Source: Gautieria morchelliformis
Taxonomy: Eukaryota > Basidiomycota > Agaricomycetes > Gomphales > Gomphaceae
Length of the DNA stretch: 64,000 nucleotides
Assembly (NCBI GenBank): GCA_015179125.1
Contig: WHVA01000097.1
Location: 210,442-274,441 of the forward strand
Direction: 5' to 3'
Shown here: positions 1 through 11,558 of the stretch, one piece after another
How the letters are laid out: each line of letters starts with the position of its first letter
Position numbering within the stretch: position 1 is the stretch's first letter
The notes under the pieces: generated by a model
What the model saw: the letters and a program-made list of their open reading frames with translations, nothing else
Told to the model about the DNA's origin: nothing
Database searches by the model: none
Position numbers and translations under genes: made by a program

Positions 1-761
1 ACGGGTGCGTTCTGTTGAAATTTCTATACAGTAGTCTCAATGTTGATACTCGAACATAATATATGTCAGATCCATGCTGTGTACAACTGCAACTGGAAGG
101 TGACAGGGGTAGCAGTTTGTTTCTTGATTTTTGCCCAGATCTGCGTAATTTTGTCGTATTGCTTCGCGTTTCCTGGTGGTTGGTGGTGGTTATCTGAGCC
201 ACAGCCTGGGTCTCACTTAGCATTGCAGGAGCCGCGTTGCCCTTTGGGTTAACTGGATGTTACATTCCCAAGAAGCCACCCTTTTATGCACTGGTCGGCG
301 CTCTCATCTGTGATACGGCACTTTGCGCTTTCATGGCGTATAGAGCATGGAGATTGTTCACGGAGAATCGAAACCCTCCCTTGTTGAAAATAGTAATCCG
401 GGACAGGTATGCGCTGCACTAGCGTCTTTTTAGAATCTGGGCTAACCCGCCTGGGCCTAAGCACCCTTTATTTTTTGACGCAAGTAACTTCGATTTCATT
501 TGATTTCTACTCACATTACCAAATAGCACATTCTCGGCTCTATTTCTCAACACAGTGATATGGGGACTAGGACTACCATCATTATCCGGGGTTGCAGTTC
601 CGTAAGTGCACTTACCCTTTCAAGTGTATGTGACACAAAGCATGGTATTCCACAGCTGGATGATGGCCGTGTCGGTCGCTGTGGGGAGCAGACTTTCTCT
701 TAATACGCGTGAGAGATATTTCAATAAGGAGCTGATAGGGATGCCTCTACCTCACGCATAG
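1..761 (+). pseudogene. DUF6533-type membrane protein gene, copy 1 (5' cut by window edge, frameshifted)
   Basis: The window opens at the last bases of an exon (acgg) followed by an intron ending in gtcag. The next exon begins IHAVYNCNWKVTGVAVCF and continues with hydrophobic segments, followed by FGLTGCY...KKPPFYALVGALIC and ALCAFMAYRAWRLFTENRN. The last exon reads FHSWMMAVS...GSRLSLNTRERYF and stops at 759-761. This is the C-terminal half of the fungal DUF6533 integral-membrane family, whose function is unknown. Copy 3 (19821-21383) has an extra C near the position matching 200-210 (cagccctggg versus cagcctggg here), so this copy loses frame there. The gene lies in a segmental duplication shared with about 16300-18673. 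Confidence 0.7.
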
Positions 762-1359
762 TTACTGCTATTTCGAATGAATTCACGATCTCAGCCTACC
801 AGATCGATGCTTCAGACACACGTACAAATGGCGTATAAATGTCTAGATCCTAACGGCAGTGCTGAGAACCGTAAACAGCCGGGCCGGCCTGTAGTCAAAG
901 TATCGGTTGTCGAGTGCGGAATGCATTAAGAGTGTGCATATTCGTACCATTGGTACACTGATACTGGGGTTTACGAAGAAACTAAATGTTACAACGATCT
1001 TAATAGCCCCGATAACTTACCTATCCCTCGAAGTTATTCCAAATGACCAACATTCTCTGACTTGTCTATATATCGGGAGAATTAATCAATACAGCACCTC
1101 ATGAAAACACTTGACAGCTCCCGTTTTTCAAGGTATATGAACCCTAGTTATATCACTATTCACACTTGCCTGATGATCACTCGTGGTCGTTGATTTTGCA
1201 ACATCACCCTGGGGCAGCCTGGATGGATGTAGATCACTGTCCCTAACCGTACTAAGGGGGCAATCTTATTCACGTTGAGCCCCCATAACATGGCGTCAGG
1301 GTAGTGAGTGGCATGGGGCAGTTCAGCATTTACACGCGGCGGCTGAGGGGCCGGGGGAT
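762..1359. other. Duplicated intergenic spacer
   Basis: No convincing coding sequence. The stretch is closely matched at about 17040-17650, and its first part again at 21384-21500, as part of the segmental duplication. A short diverged relic of the block around 1216-1290 (gatgtagatca...ccctaaccgta...ttattcac) also occurs at about 14520-14600. Confidence 0.6.
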
Positions 1360-2098
1360 ATGAATATCAGCCATGGGTAGTAGATGGAGTGGAGGGGAGA
1401 GGCGTAATTTTTCTTGGACGGTGACGACGAGGGAGCCTATGGAGACTATGACGATGACGCCCGTGAATACGCCGAGCGACTGGGCTTGTGGTGCCTGGGA
1501 TGGCAATGGGGGTGGGCGGGGCCCCGGGCGGAGTGGGGCGGATGGATGGCGGACCCACGTTTACGCTGAACATGATGCCGAGGATGAGGCACAACAGGAG
1601 GGGGCCCCACAGGTCCTAGTGCCTAGCGGGAGAATAAGGCATAAGAATAAACGGTGCGAGGAGGGGCCGGGGAGGAGAACATACGCACCTGCTCGAGCTT
1701 GGAGTATACGGACAGGAGATCGCGAGCCTGCGTGGGAGACCAGTGATCAATGGTCAATGCACAGCGGAGGCAGGGGCGGGGAGACTCGCGATGGTGGCTA
1801 CGACGGCCGAGCGTGTCGGCGCCAGCGTAGTGCGGGTGCGGGTGCGGGACGTATCGCGTCTCGAAGCGCACGTCGCCGACGGTGCGGTCCGTGCTCTTCC
1901 CCGCGGCGCCGCCGCTCCCGATGTTCCTCGAGAGCGGGGACACCACGCCGCTGCCCGGAGGCGCGAGCTGCTCCGGCGCGGCGCTCTTCCCCTTGCCAAG
2001 CTGCGACGACGACGTGGTCGTCCGGCGGGAGAACGCGAGGATGGACTCCTCGTCCTAGTCCTCGTCGTCAACGCGATGAAATAGGGTCAATGGAATGA
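1360..2098 (-). pseudogene. GC-rich degenerate gene, possible membrane protein (copy 1)
   Basis: Family not recognised. On the minus strand one frame reads sensibly: an acidic segment ending DEESILAFSRRTT, a Gly/Ser-rich part, then TVGDVRFETRYVPHPHPHYA and ARDLLSVYSKLEQ. A likely intron follows, then a segment with the hydrophobic stretch GVFTGVIVIVSIGSLVV. The partner copy (17660-18450) has TAC where this one has a TAG stop in the acidic segment, while the partner itself is frameshifted. Neither copy is therefore clearly functional. The hydrophobic stretch suggests at least one membrane segment, but there is too little for a family call. Confidence 0.35.
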
Positions 2099-3577
2099 TA
2101 ACCCTGCAAAGAATGTAAATGTGATGTGACGGTGCCGAGGTGGTGCAGGTGGTTGTGGTAAGACGCACTCATGTACTAAGGAGTTTGAATTCACGTGATA
2201 CTAGTATGACAGACTGGTAAAAAAGGAAATTTTCAATGTGCAATATGAGGGAAATGTAACTGTACACAGTGATAGAGTAGTACCTGGTTGAGCCTAAACA
2301 GACGGCGAGATGATTTGGTATACAGGCACATCTGGAAAGGTGCTTTGCAAATTGCCAGACCTGAACGTATCTCTTCAGAGACGACAAGATACGTGCCGGA
2401 TGCTCAATAAGCGAGGCTCAAGAGAAAACAACACGTGATGCCTCATTTGTCCGTGTATGTAAAGTTCATTTTATTCATCTAAATCTTGCTAAGGTCATAA
2501 TATGAAATAACGTGTTGGGTATTTTAGTACACACTCATGGTCGCAAACAACCAGCACGGCCCTGGTCATCCTCCTCAAGTCCAGCAAATATTTCATGACC
2601 GGTTAGAAGCAATTTACGACCTTGTACTTCCCCCCTCACGCCGGCTCAATCTTGAGCAATCCACCCGGTGTCTGCTGGCCCTGGTCACACCATATGCACA
2701 CCGCGGTTTAGGGGTTCGTAATCGTGGTGGGAATTCTCACGAGTAGGTGAGATCTAGCGGGGTTATAGTGGGTGCTCGGGCTGTGATCAGTCGGGGTACT
2801 CGGATCATGAATATGGCGTGCCTTGCGTTCAGTTTAGATACCTTCATAGATGTTAGTCCTCGTTCGTAGGTCCAAACAATATAGGTATTCAGCATCATAA
2901 CATGTGAGCTCATCACAGCCTGACCGACCCGCCTCCTCTGAGCACAAGTTTTTATGAACTTGTCAAATTGTGCCCGCGCATATCATGTATTTGCGATGGA
3001 TGCTATTACCTACATCCATGTTTAAGCCTCACAAGTAGTCCTAATCTGATTTATACTTGAGCCCCTCAAAACCAGGCAGATGGGTGGAGATAAAAGTAGT
3101 TCCATTACTCTAATAGGTAGCACCTCAACGCGATGCGTCATAGCTACATCGCGTCCACACTGCCCCATAGAATTTTCTTTTCTACCTTAAGAGCTGTTCC
3201 ACTGCCTTCCCCGCACCCTGAAAACATGCGGGTTGTTCACCACGACCCGAGCGACCCATATCCGAACCCACCGCCAACTCTGATGAATTTGAAGTTGCGT
3301 AAGAAGTGGCATGTGATGGCTCTTGAGACTCAAGAAGCATTATGGCAGGAAGTTGAGGGTTCGACAACTGAACCAGAGAGGTACAACATGAGCATAACTG
3401 CCTGATCCTGGACAAAACTGCAGATTTAGCAGTCGCTGAGATCAACGTGAGTCATGTGTACACGTGGTCTTGGGCTGTGTAACAATGCGCATATAGTCAA
3501 CAGACCGAGTCCGAGAAACATGATGACATGGCACTTACACGGGCCCAAGTACCACCTCGTGCACGGCGTGTGCTGCT
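2099..3577. other. Intergenic, no supported gene
   Basis: The first ~285 bases belong to the duplication (match to about 18370-18673). The rest has only short unrelated reading frames without recognisable motifs. The longest, 3133-3405 on the plus strand (90 codons), resembles nothing known to me and is probably chance. Confidence 0.5.
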
Positions 3578-5086
3578 TCACGCCGCGCGACCCTGCAGTG
3601 GAGGCGCTGAGGAGGGCGAGTGGGGGAGCGTGGAAATTTTGACGGACTGCGCGAGTGGAATTTGAACGGCCTGCAACCACGACTGCTTCCCGCACAAGCA
3701 GCGGCAGCCCGCGGCCCCTGTGCTGTCCGCGCTGTCGCCGCGGGCACATGCACCGGAATCACCTGATAAGGCAGGGCTCCTGCAACTCTGATTGTGCATC
3801 CACAACCCAGCTCTGGACAGCCGCCTTCTCTCGTGCGTCTAGGCCCCAGTACACATCCCGCTGTGCAAACGGCACTGAACTCTTGTCCTTTCACGCGTAT
3901 CAGCAACTATGACAGAACCATCAGAAAGTATGTACCTTGGGCAGTGAGGCAGGGTGTGAATAGTCGAATGAGTATTTCGAGAGCAGGAGGAGATGGGGTT
4001 ACAGGAAATGCACTGGATAACGCGACGAAAGGTGTGTTACTGCGCCAGTTAAGCTGTGCGCAGAGGGATGCAAGGCCTGTAGAGGAGGGCACTGAAGCGT
4101 TTAACCTGAGGCGAGAGGGTGTTTAGGTGTATGAGGTTTTGTGCATGGATTCTGACGTACCGGAGGGGAAGTGTGGAACTTTCAATGTGGGCCGCAAGGA
4201 GAGCGGAGGTGTGATAGGGATGCGTGAACTGTCTCAAGTGGGATTAAGCCTAGGTAAATAAGAGGGCTACAAACACACACATCGACCTTTAGATGTTCAC
4301 TCCACGGTCCGCGACGCCATGTGGTGGGAGATTGTAAGGGCACGACCAGTGTCAATAACGCAGCCAATTCATTGAGTGTTAATGCATCATTCAAGGCATT
4401 CACACAACCCAGTGTCTAATATGTTCGTAGTATCAATCAGAGTGGAACTGTCTATAAGAGACACGCAACCCACATTCTCTAAATTGACGTCAGCAGGATC
4501 ATGCCACGAGAGCGAACAGAAGCTGAGGACAGGGAGTTTGGGGTACTCATCACGGAACTGGGAAAGAAGTGACACTGTAAAGGAGCCAAAAGACGGCGCG
4601 TCCATGCACAGCTGGACACCCTAAGGACATGTCCGATTAAGCGATGAGCACAAGCGGCCTGCTGCAGAAGACGTACCCTGTAACAAGTGGCACTCTTCTG
4701 CAAATAGTCTGAAGGAGTCTTCCAGCACAGCCTGATTCTGGGTATACGCATCCCTTGTCAGTCTCATGGAATTTTTCCATATGGGTAGTCAAGTGAACTC
4801 ACCGTGTCATATGCGTGGAACCTCTTGACACCCTGTGGCCATCCGGCTTCGCGCTCCCACTCTGCAGGGTCCGGGATGCGGTGGAGACCGCGAGGATGGT
4901 AAAACACACGTGAATAGTCGGACCAAAAGCGAATGGAGGAAGTGAGATCGGGGACAGAATTGTGCTCGCCTTCGTCCATTTCCACATCTAAGTCATCTTC
5001 ATCCTCTTCATCCTCCCCAGCGTCAAGGCGGGCGTGATATGAGCTCTGCGGGATGGGGTCCTGGAGATGCTCCAAAACAGGCCCTG

Positions 5087-6115
5087 TGTCAAGATTGGAT
5101 TTTGGGCATTAATATCGCATGTTAGTGGTGAATGCCCGAATAGCGTGTGCGATCTAGCGAATTGCCCAGCAAACAGTACCGAAGAGGTAAGGGTTAAGAA
5201 GTAAGAGGGTTACTCAAAAGGAATTCGCGCTGATCTACAGTCATAGCGAAATAGCCCGTGGCACTTGACGATGTAACGTGCAAGGTGTCACGGAAAGGTT
5301 GTCTAAGTAGCGACAATCCTTTCGCCGGCGAAGGCACTCCTTCGGAGCCCTTCACTGACAGCACAGAAAATAACTCGAAAGCTAAGGTAACAAAGATGAA
5401 GTATGAGAACTCACCAGTGATGCCTAAGTCCTCTTCTGGTCAAAGATAGAAATCTACAGGAGAAGGCTCAAGACGATGGTCACAGTGAGGTCAAGTTTGC
5501 ACAAGATGGACGTATGATAATTAAACTGGAGAATATACATGCGAGTGTAAACTACTTATACCGAATGCTCATATGGTGCTAGCGAATAGGAAAGAGGCCG
5601 TCTGGAGTCAGGGTTGGGTAGGGGTGCGCGGTCAGGATACATAATAGATGAAATAGACATACAATAGAATGGGAGAGGGGTGCGAACATAGCCTATTTTT
5701 TTTTTTAATTAAATTTTAACTGAGAGGAAAGAGGGCGAAGGCCCCTATGTACGAAAACACGCTTTGGGACCTGCATATACACCACCCTGCACGGACTCTT
5801 TGTCTGCTGGGTTGATCCCACATGACCTACGGGTAGGATGCCCCGCGAATGCATTCTGGCCATAGGAACACCCAAAGGGGGTTGAGTTGAGAAGATGATG
5901 GGACCAGTGATGAACCATCAATCTTGGGTTAAGGATGTCGATCGTGTTTGATGGTGTGCCTGCTGGCGAATGATGCGAGTAGCGAATGGTCATATGGCGA
6001 ATGGGCGAATAGTGAATGGAGCGAGGAGTGAATGGAGCGAAGACGAGCGAACATGGAAGAGTGGTGAAAGGGGAAACAGGGATAGCTGGGTACAAGAAAT
6101 AAATGAGTCATGACA
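5087..6115. mobile_element. Solo LTR, family C (copy C1)
   Basis: The 1,029-bp sequence starts TGTCAAGATTGGAT and ends GGGTCATGACA (TG...CA). Full-length relatives lie at 40532-41559 (solo, perfect target duplication) and, inverted and interrupted, at 48871-60729. Flanking pentamers are ccctg (5082-5086) and gcctg (6116-6120), a 4/5 match fitting an aged target duplication. It splits an exon of the DML1-like gene. No internal retroelement genes accompany it. Confidence 0.85.
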
Positions 6116-6138
6116 GCCTGCACCTCCTTGCAATTCAT

Positions 6139-6319
6139 GATAGGACCAATAATGAACCATCAATCCAGGTAAAGGATGTCGATCGTGTTTGATGGCATGG
6201 CTACTGGTGAATTACGCGAGTAGTGAATGGTCATTTGGCGAATGTGGCGAATAGTGAATGGAGCAAAGAGTGAATGCAGCGAAGCCGAGCGAACTACAAG
6301 AAATAAATGGGTCATGACA
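6139..6319. mobile_element. Partial LTR of family C
   Basis: This matches the last ~180 bases of LTR C1, from the gatgggaccagtgatgaaccatc region to the terminal gggtcatgaca. It lies 23 bases beyond C1, still inside the DML1-like gene. The 5' part is missing. Confidence 0.7.
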
Positions 6320-6384
6320 ACTGTGTAGTGAAAACTTCAGCAAAGCTAATTCGTCCTGCCCTGCAGTGGTATGAGTCCCATTGA

Positions 6385-6662
6385 GTCCACCCTGCACGGA
6401 GGCTGCAACTGACACTATCCGAATGCATCCTGAGCATGTGGGTCTGTCATGGAGTGGGATTTTAACAGATGATGGGTTCTATGATGGATGATGGCCCCAA
6501 CACATGCCATCCTGGCAGGAATGATGCGAATAGCGAATGCGAAAGTGGTATGGCGACGAATATTTTGGCAAGATATTCAGATATTCGCTGGTTCGGGAAG
6601 TCATTTGCTGGTTCACGAGGTCATTCGCTGTGTGTTGAGGGATGATTTACGAATCATGACAC
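6385..6662. mobile_element. Degenerate LTR relic of family C
   Basis: Weak but ordered similarity to the 3' portion of LTR C: ccaccctgcacgga, then atgcatcctg, gatgatgg, aatgatgcgaatagcgaat, ending atcatgaca at 6662. It is the third family C piece within the DML1-like gene and appears to be the oldest. Confidence 0.45.
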
Positions 6663-6985
6663 CCTGTCCTGAGGTTTTCTAGGTTGGAAATGAAGAGCGA
6701 CTGTCAAAAATGGAGCTGACCACGTTGAATCGACTGGGGCATCTTCTTCACCAACATTGAGAGCATTGATATGGGATAAAGAGCCAAATTTGCCTATATG
6801 GCGTTTGAGATGGTTAAGACATACTTAAATGCACTGTTGGATTTACTCTTGTAATTGATCAAGAGGAGGCGAGGACAGAAGGTCGTGGAGCCCTGGGGGA
6901 CGTCGGAATCAGTAAGAATGGCAGTGGTGGTCGCTGACATACATCTGGCGCAAGACCCTCTCTGAATGACACGTTGGACCCGGCG

Positions 6986-8058
6986 GCACACATGCACATG
7001 GCCTCGCACATTCACGCGCCTGTGCCCTTCCCTGTGCCATCACCGCTCTCACCGTTCCCCGTGCACCATGGTTCGTGAGGTGTGGTGTGCATGTGCTGCG
7101 GGGCGCAAAAAGCAAAAAGCAGACATCTCCATGACCGTGATGTGCCTGCCCAGTGCTACTGGCCCACACGGGGCGAACGCATCACGGTCATGGTGGTGGT
7201 GGTGAGAGAGGAAGAACAAGTGTACTCTAATTACATAAGGTCGGTATCCAAAAGGACTTCAGAGAATTCTACTAGTACTAGTAGTGACTAATATATTGTT
7301 AAGTCGCTGCTCTCCAAATTTTTCCAAGTTCAGCCTGGGAACGAGCAATCATATGCCCTTGCATGTGTTGCCGCGTGGCCACACATGGCCGAAGTCTGAT
7401 CAGGATCAAGCGTCGGACTGATTTAGCCATACTATGACAGAATCCAACAACCGATGATGTGGGGTTACCCTGGGTACTCGTGATCCTATGTTGAAGATTG
7501 AGGGCATGGGGTTGCAGAAGATTGAACTCAGCCCCAGGTATTTAGATGTCCGCGGCGCCGACATCATCGTAGATCACGAGTACCCACTAATGGCTAGGAG
7601 TTGGCGCTTCTATATCAGACTAGCCTACGTATTCCGACCACGATTACCAACCCCTAAAACGCGGTGCATGTTCAACCAGAAGTAGGGATGCCACACGTGA
7701 GGTCACAATGTATGGGAACTCGACAACTTCGATCATCATCAACCTGTGGACAGTGGAATATGTGGTGGGGCGAGTCCGTGGGGTATAATTGACCGCAGTG
7801 GTGACTTCGCTTGGACTGTGTTCGTGGATGTGGAGGATGACAATGACTAGCCGTAGGGATATCCTTTAAGGTGTGCATGTCTTATCTGCTGGAATTGTAG
7901 TAATATTGATGATCATTTTTGAAGAGTAAGCACATGCACAGCTACATTACGGTCTCAATCGTAACGTATCTTAATTCCACCATATGTTGGCTACTGGAAC
8001 GCTCGGCGATACCGGTACGGCGGTCATATGGCGGTCATATGGGACATACAGGGTATGT
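6986..8058. other. Intergenic, no supported gene
   Basis: This should contain the 5' end of the DML1-like gene, but no convincing N-terminal exon was found. The 7488-7685 frame has no recognisable motif. A short tandem cggtcatatgg duplication at about 8021-8041 precedes the TIR element. Confidence 0.5.
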
Positions 8059-8066
8059 AGTGCAGG
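8059..8066. repeat. Target-site duplication, left copy (AGTGCAGG)
   Basis: This 8-bp sequence recurs exactly at 14202-14209, immediately outside the two terminal inverted repeats of the 6.1-kb element. Confidence 0.85.
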
Positions 8067-8177
8067 ATGGCGGTCAGAATGCACTTTTAAGATTCAGCGC
8101 AAAGTTTGAGTAATTTTTTTAGTCAGCGCAAAGTTGCAACTTTGCGCGCACTAAGAAATTTTATGCGCGCACTTTTA
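8067..8177 (+). repeat. Left terminal inverted repeat (111 bp)
   Basis: Begins ATGGCGGTCAGAATGC and matches the reverse complement of 14091-14201 without gaps at about 108 of 111 positions. It contains a perfect 22-bp palindrome at 8126-8147 (half-site GCGCAAAGTTG). Confidence 0.9.
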
Positions 8178-8312
8178 GACTTCTTGCGCACACTCACACC
8201 AAGATTCCCCATGATGTATCCCTAAGGCAATATGATTTGTACTATATCTCACATTAGATCCTAAACAACGAGCTATCACGTGACTTGTCTGTTAACAGTA
8301 CATGGGAGCATG

Positions 8313-9299
8313 CTACGTCAATGCTACTACGGTGGCAGCCACATAAGCATCCTCTTTCGCTATTACTCCCTTTGCAGTGATGAACTCTATTGTCTTAAGG
8401 TAGCACTCAGTAGTCATGTCAAGGATGAGAACATTTTCGAGTTTGGCCATGGCTTCTTGCGGGCTGATGTGAGTATCGGGCTGGATGTAGTGTCGTGCGA
8501 ATCCTCCCCACCACGCGTCCTTCCAAGCCTCTGCACAGGCAGTGGGTCCACAATGCCGGTCACATACCGTATAATTGTGAACAACTTTAGGTGGATTGAA
8601 GGCCACAGCAAGCCGGTGGTCCTGGATTTGCGTACGAGCCTGATCCAGTACAAAGACATTGTGAATGCCGAGATTATGATAATCGGAAAGTGTCAGGCGG
8701 GCCTGAGTGGTGAATAGCAGTCTGTGTACTGCCGTGGCAACCCACCCAGAAATGCGGTACTTTTGACCCATCAATAGAGTCTGCACTGCCGTCAGTCCAC
8801 AGCCTTCAATTTCTGCAATAGACCAATTTCGGCCATCATCCATCATGAAGAACGTTGTCATCTCCAGAATATGCTCAAGAGCCTGAAGCTCAAACGTGGG
8901 CCGCTCGGTGTTCCCCCAATATCTACTCAGGGTTTGATAAGACACCATTGTAATTAATTAGTCAAACGCACCTTTTTGTAGAACCATAGTAAAAGATCAT
9001 TAAACTTTTCTGCTGTCACCGGAGCTTGCAGCTGAATAGGGTATTCATCCGATGCCCCCTCTATCAAGCTTGCTTGATCCACCGGCTTAGATTCTGTTGG
9101 CATAGCAAACATATCTCGCAAGATCGGTGAACTGCTCTTGAGAAGGCTGGCGTGCAGTTTGTACAATGTGCGGTCCACCTATGATTATAATTTAAAAAGT
9201 TAATTATTAAAGCTGTATATATATATTACTTACCTTGGAAATGGCTGAACCATCCTCTATATAAAACCGGGGATGATGTTTGACAGGATTCTCAGACAT
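8313..9299 (-). CDS. BTB/POZ-domain protein, transposon cargo
   Basis: BTB/POZ domains mediate dimerisation and act as adaptors, for example for cullin-3 ligases; Agaricomycetes have very large families of them. Exon 1 (9234-9299) starts MSENPVKHHPRFYIEDGSAI. A GTAAGT intron is followed by exon 2 from 9178: YKLHASLLKSSSPILRDMFA, the classic BTB core (position in the protein, hydrophobic pattern, HxSLLxxxSPxxxxMF), ending at LLLWFYKK. A second intron leads into RPTFELQALEHILEMTTFF and GLTAVQTLLMGQKYRISGW, the alpha-helical part typical of these fungal proteins. The acceptor of intron 2 is not resolved. No internal stop lies in the long final exon. The gene is divergent from the transposase, about 60 bp apart, so they may share a promoter. 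Confidence 0.75.
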
Positions 9300-9361
9300 A
9301 GCAAGAAGAACAGATTTTTTTCTTTGTACCGTGCGGGCACAGCTGGGGACAAACAAATATC

Positions 9362-11486
9362 ATGCCTGGACTCCTAGCTCGCTTTCCAGATCTCCCAGAG
9401 GCTCTTGACAATATACAGTGGTCTCATGAGGTCCATGCTGCACACCAAATACTGACAGATGGCTATCAATCGGCTCATCTACTACTACGCCGAGAAGATG
9501 GGGATGCGATGAGATTGCGTCACCATTCCCAGTGTATTACATCCAACCTAGTCCATCTTCTTGAAGCACTCGAACAAGAAAGCCTCCCAATAGATTGGAT
9601 TGTCTGTTGCGCCCATGCACTTGCTGGTCTTAAAGTAGAACTCGAATCTGCAGCTGTTGGAGCTGAACAAGAGTACGTGACACACAGGCTACTTTCTCGA
9701 AGCAGCATCTCACTCATGTGGTGTATCAGTGATACAGTGCACTCTGAGAAAAAGACTTTACGTCACTGAGGTTTATACTGGCTGCAGAGGTCGGCCTGGG
9801 AAAGATATTAATCTAGTCTGGCTGAACGAAGCTACCAAGGGAAACCTACGACTTAATATGAAGACCCTGGCGGACCTACTTGGTATCCACCGAAACACAC
9901 TGCGAAAGAAAATGAAAGAGGCAGGGGTTTATAAGTGATTCACCGATCTCACAGACCATGACCTTGATATTCTGCTCCGACTTTTCAAGCGACATCGCCC
10001 TGAGTCAGGTCTTCAATATGTTATTGGCTTTTTGCGACACCACGGCCTCAGGATACAGAAGGAACGTGTCCGTGGTTCCTATGGGCATGTCAATCCCCTT
10101 GGTCGAGCCCTCCGACGCAACAAGAAAATCGAGCGTCGTAAGTACACTGTCCCACGGCCCAACTTCGTTTGGCACTGCGATGGACACCACAAGCTTATTC
10201 GGTGGGCCATTGTGATACACGGTTTCATAGATGGGTTCTGTCGCACCGTACGTCCTAATTCCCATGCTTGCAGCCGGCTCTTGTGTTAATAAGATGTAGA
10301 TCACGGGGCTTCGAGCAAGCACAAATAACAGGGCATCCACAGTGCAGAAGGTATTTATGGATGCTATAGAACAATATGGAGTACCATCTCCTGTTCGCGG
10401 AGATCGGGGTGGTGAGAATATACAACTTGCAGTGTGGATGATTATGCACAAGGGCCCCGGTCGGGCTTCATTCATGTGGGGTTCGTAAGTAACACACACT
10501 CTGTTTTTTATACTACCTTCTCTCATGCTCTACAGATCAACAAGGAACACAAGGATCGAACGGTTGTGGGTTGAAGTAGGAACGCAATTCGCATGTCGAT
10601 GGTGTGTGTTTTTCACTCGCTTAGAAAAATGGCACTGCCTCGACCCTTTGATTCCTTGCCATCTCTGGTTATTACACCGAGTTTTTTTGACCTTAATCAA
10701 TGATGATTGCCAGGCATTTCAAGATCAATGGAATCACCATCCAATATCAGGTCATAAAACAAAAAGCCGCAGCCCATTGGTAAGAGTATCCGGCCCTACT
10801 TAAACGGGCAGTTGGTCGCTGACTTGCTCGATCAGGATCTCCATTTCATAGGTGAAACTACCTCAGGTACGCCAGTGGATGATTTAACTGGAGTGCATCC
10901 AGAAACCCTGGAGTGCTACTACGGTGTGGACACAGAATCTGGCGCGCACGCTCATGGCTTGTCCGGCGCTGGTCATCCGAGTGATGAAGATTCGACTGAC
11001 GCATCGAGTGATGTGTCAGCCACAAGGGATCTGCGCACCATGCCAGATGAATCAGATGCAGAATCAGATGCAGAGGAATTTACCAATCTGCAAAGGCAGA
11101 TTGGTGCAGACCTGCAGGCCAACATCAAGCACCAAGCTGTCAAGGTACCACATCACCAGAACCCATTTGACAGATTACCTCCCGCCGCGGAGGCGGCATT
11201 GTGGCACGTTCTCCAGGAGCTCGAGGATACTAGCTTCCAGCCAAAGAACATGGGCGTCTTACCAGAGGAATGGGATGACGGGACCTATCCTACACTTGAG
11301 GTGTTGACTGCAGGAAGAAGAGCAAAGGAGATTTCAGTTTGCCTGCCAGTGGATGTCTGGTTGCCTAGAGCGGTGGTTTGGGCACACAGCCTGCACGTGC
11401 TGAACCACGTACTGTTCGAGCTGGATGACAGAGGTATGTTTTTCTCCTATTATGCTCGAGGTGCACAGTCTCTCAGATGTGTGTAG
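9362..11486 (+). pseudogene. Integrase-core (rve-type D,D,E) transposase-like gene, inactivated
   Basis: Starts MPGLLARFPDLPEALDNIQW. A first intron (from about 9670) joins VYTGCRGRPGKDIN and a helix-turn-helix LKTLADLLGIHRNTLRKK-like segment (9840-9935). The catalytic core follows: WHCDGHHKLIRWAIVIHG (first Asp, about 10170-10220), then after an intron from about 10247, STNNRAST...VRGDRGGEN (second Asp, about 10390-10420), then after another intron RIERLWVEVGTQFA (Glu, about 10555-10590). It ends with an acidic tail and WDDGTYPTLE. A TGA at 9936-9938 interrupts the frame right after the HTH, and frame is lost again near 10790. This is the 'integrase core' family common in basidiomycete TIR elements. 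Probably non-functional here. Confidence 0.72.
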
Positions 11487-11558
11487 ATTCTACCTAATGC
11501 CTCTCGCTCCACTGCGCAGGCCGATCGCAGGGGATGTCTAACGTGCCCCGCATGCCCC

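Larger units (their letters stand above)
3578..6985 (-). pseudogene. DML1: DML1/Misato-family gene interrupted by solo LTR insertions
   Basis: Misato/DML1 proteins combine a tubulin-like region with a Misato segment and act in mitochondrial inheritance and morphology. Reading the minus strand through likely introns gives family signatures in order: NVSFREGLAPD (near 6943-6985), STTFCPRLLLINYKS (6847-6892), FGSLSHINALNVG (to 6793), SIRFWSDYSRVFYHPRGL in exon 4803-5086, EDSFRLFAEECHLL (to 4737), SQFRDEYPKLPVLSF (about 4520-4565), ALNDALTLNELAALLTLVVP (about 4335-4400), LNWRSNTPFVALSSAFPV (about 3995-4050) and AREKAAVQSWVVDAQSE (about 3770-3820). Solo LTR C1 (5087-6115) sits inside an exon: sequence on its two sides joins in frame (HELQGGAGPVLEHLQDP). 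Two more LTR relics lie upstream. The conserved N-terminal segment was not found, and one exon junction near 4620-4677 is one base out of phase. The gene is probably dead; exon limits are approximate. Confidence 0.72.

Noticed and set aside
1373..2098. 241-codon Arg-rich plus-strand frame
   Set aside because: Product of GC-rich sequence opposite a more protein-like minus-strand frame; not kept open in the duplicate copy.
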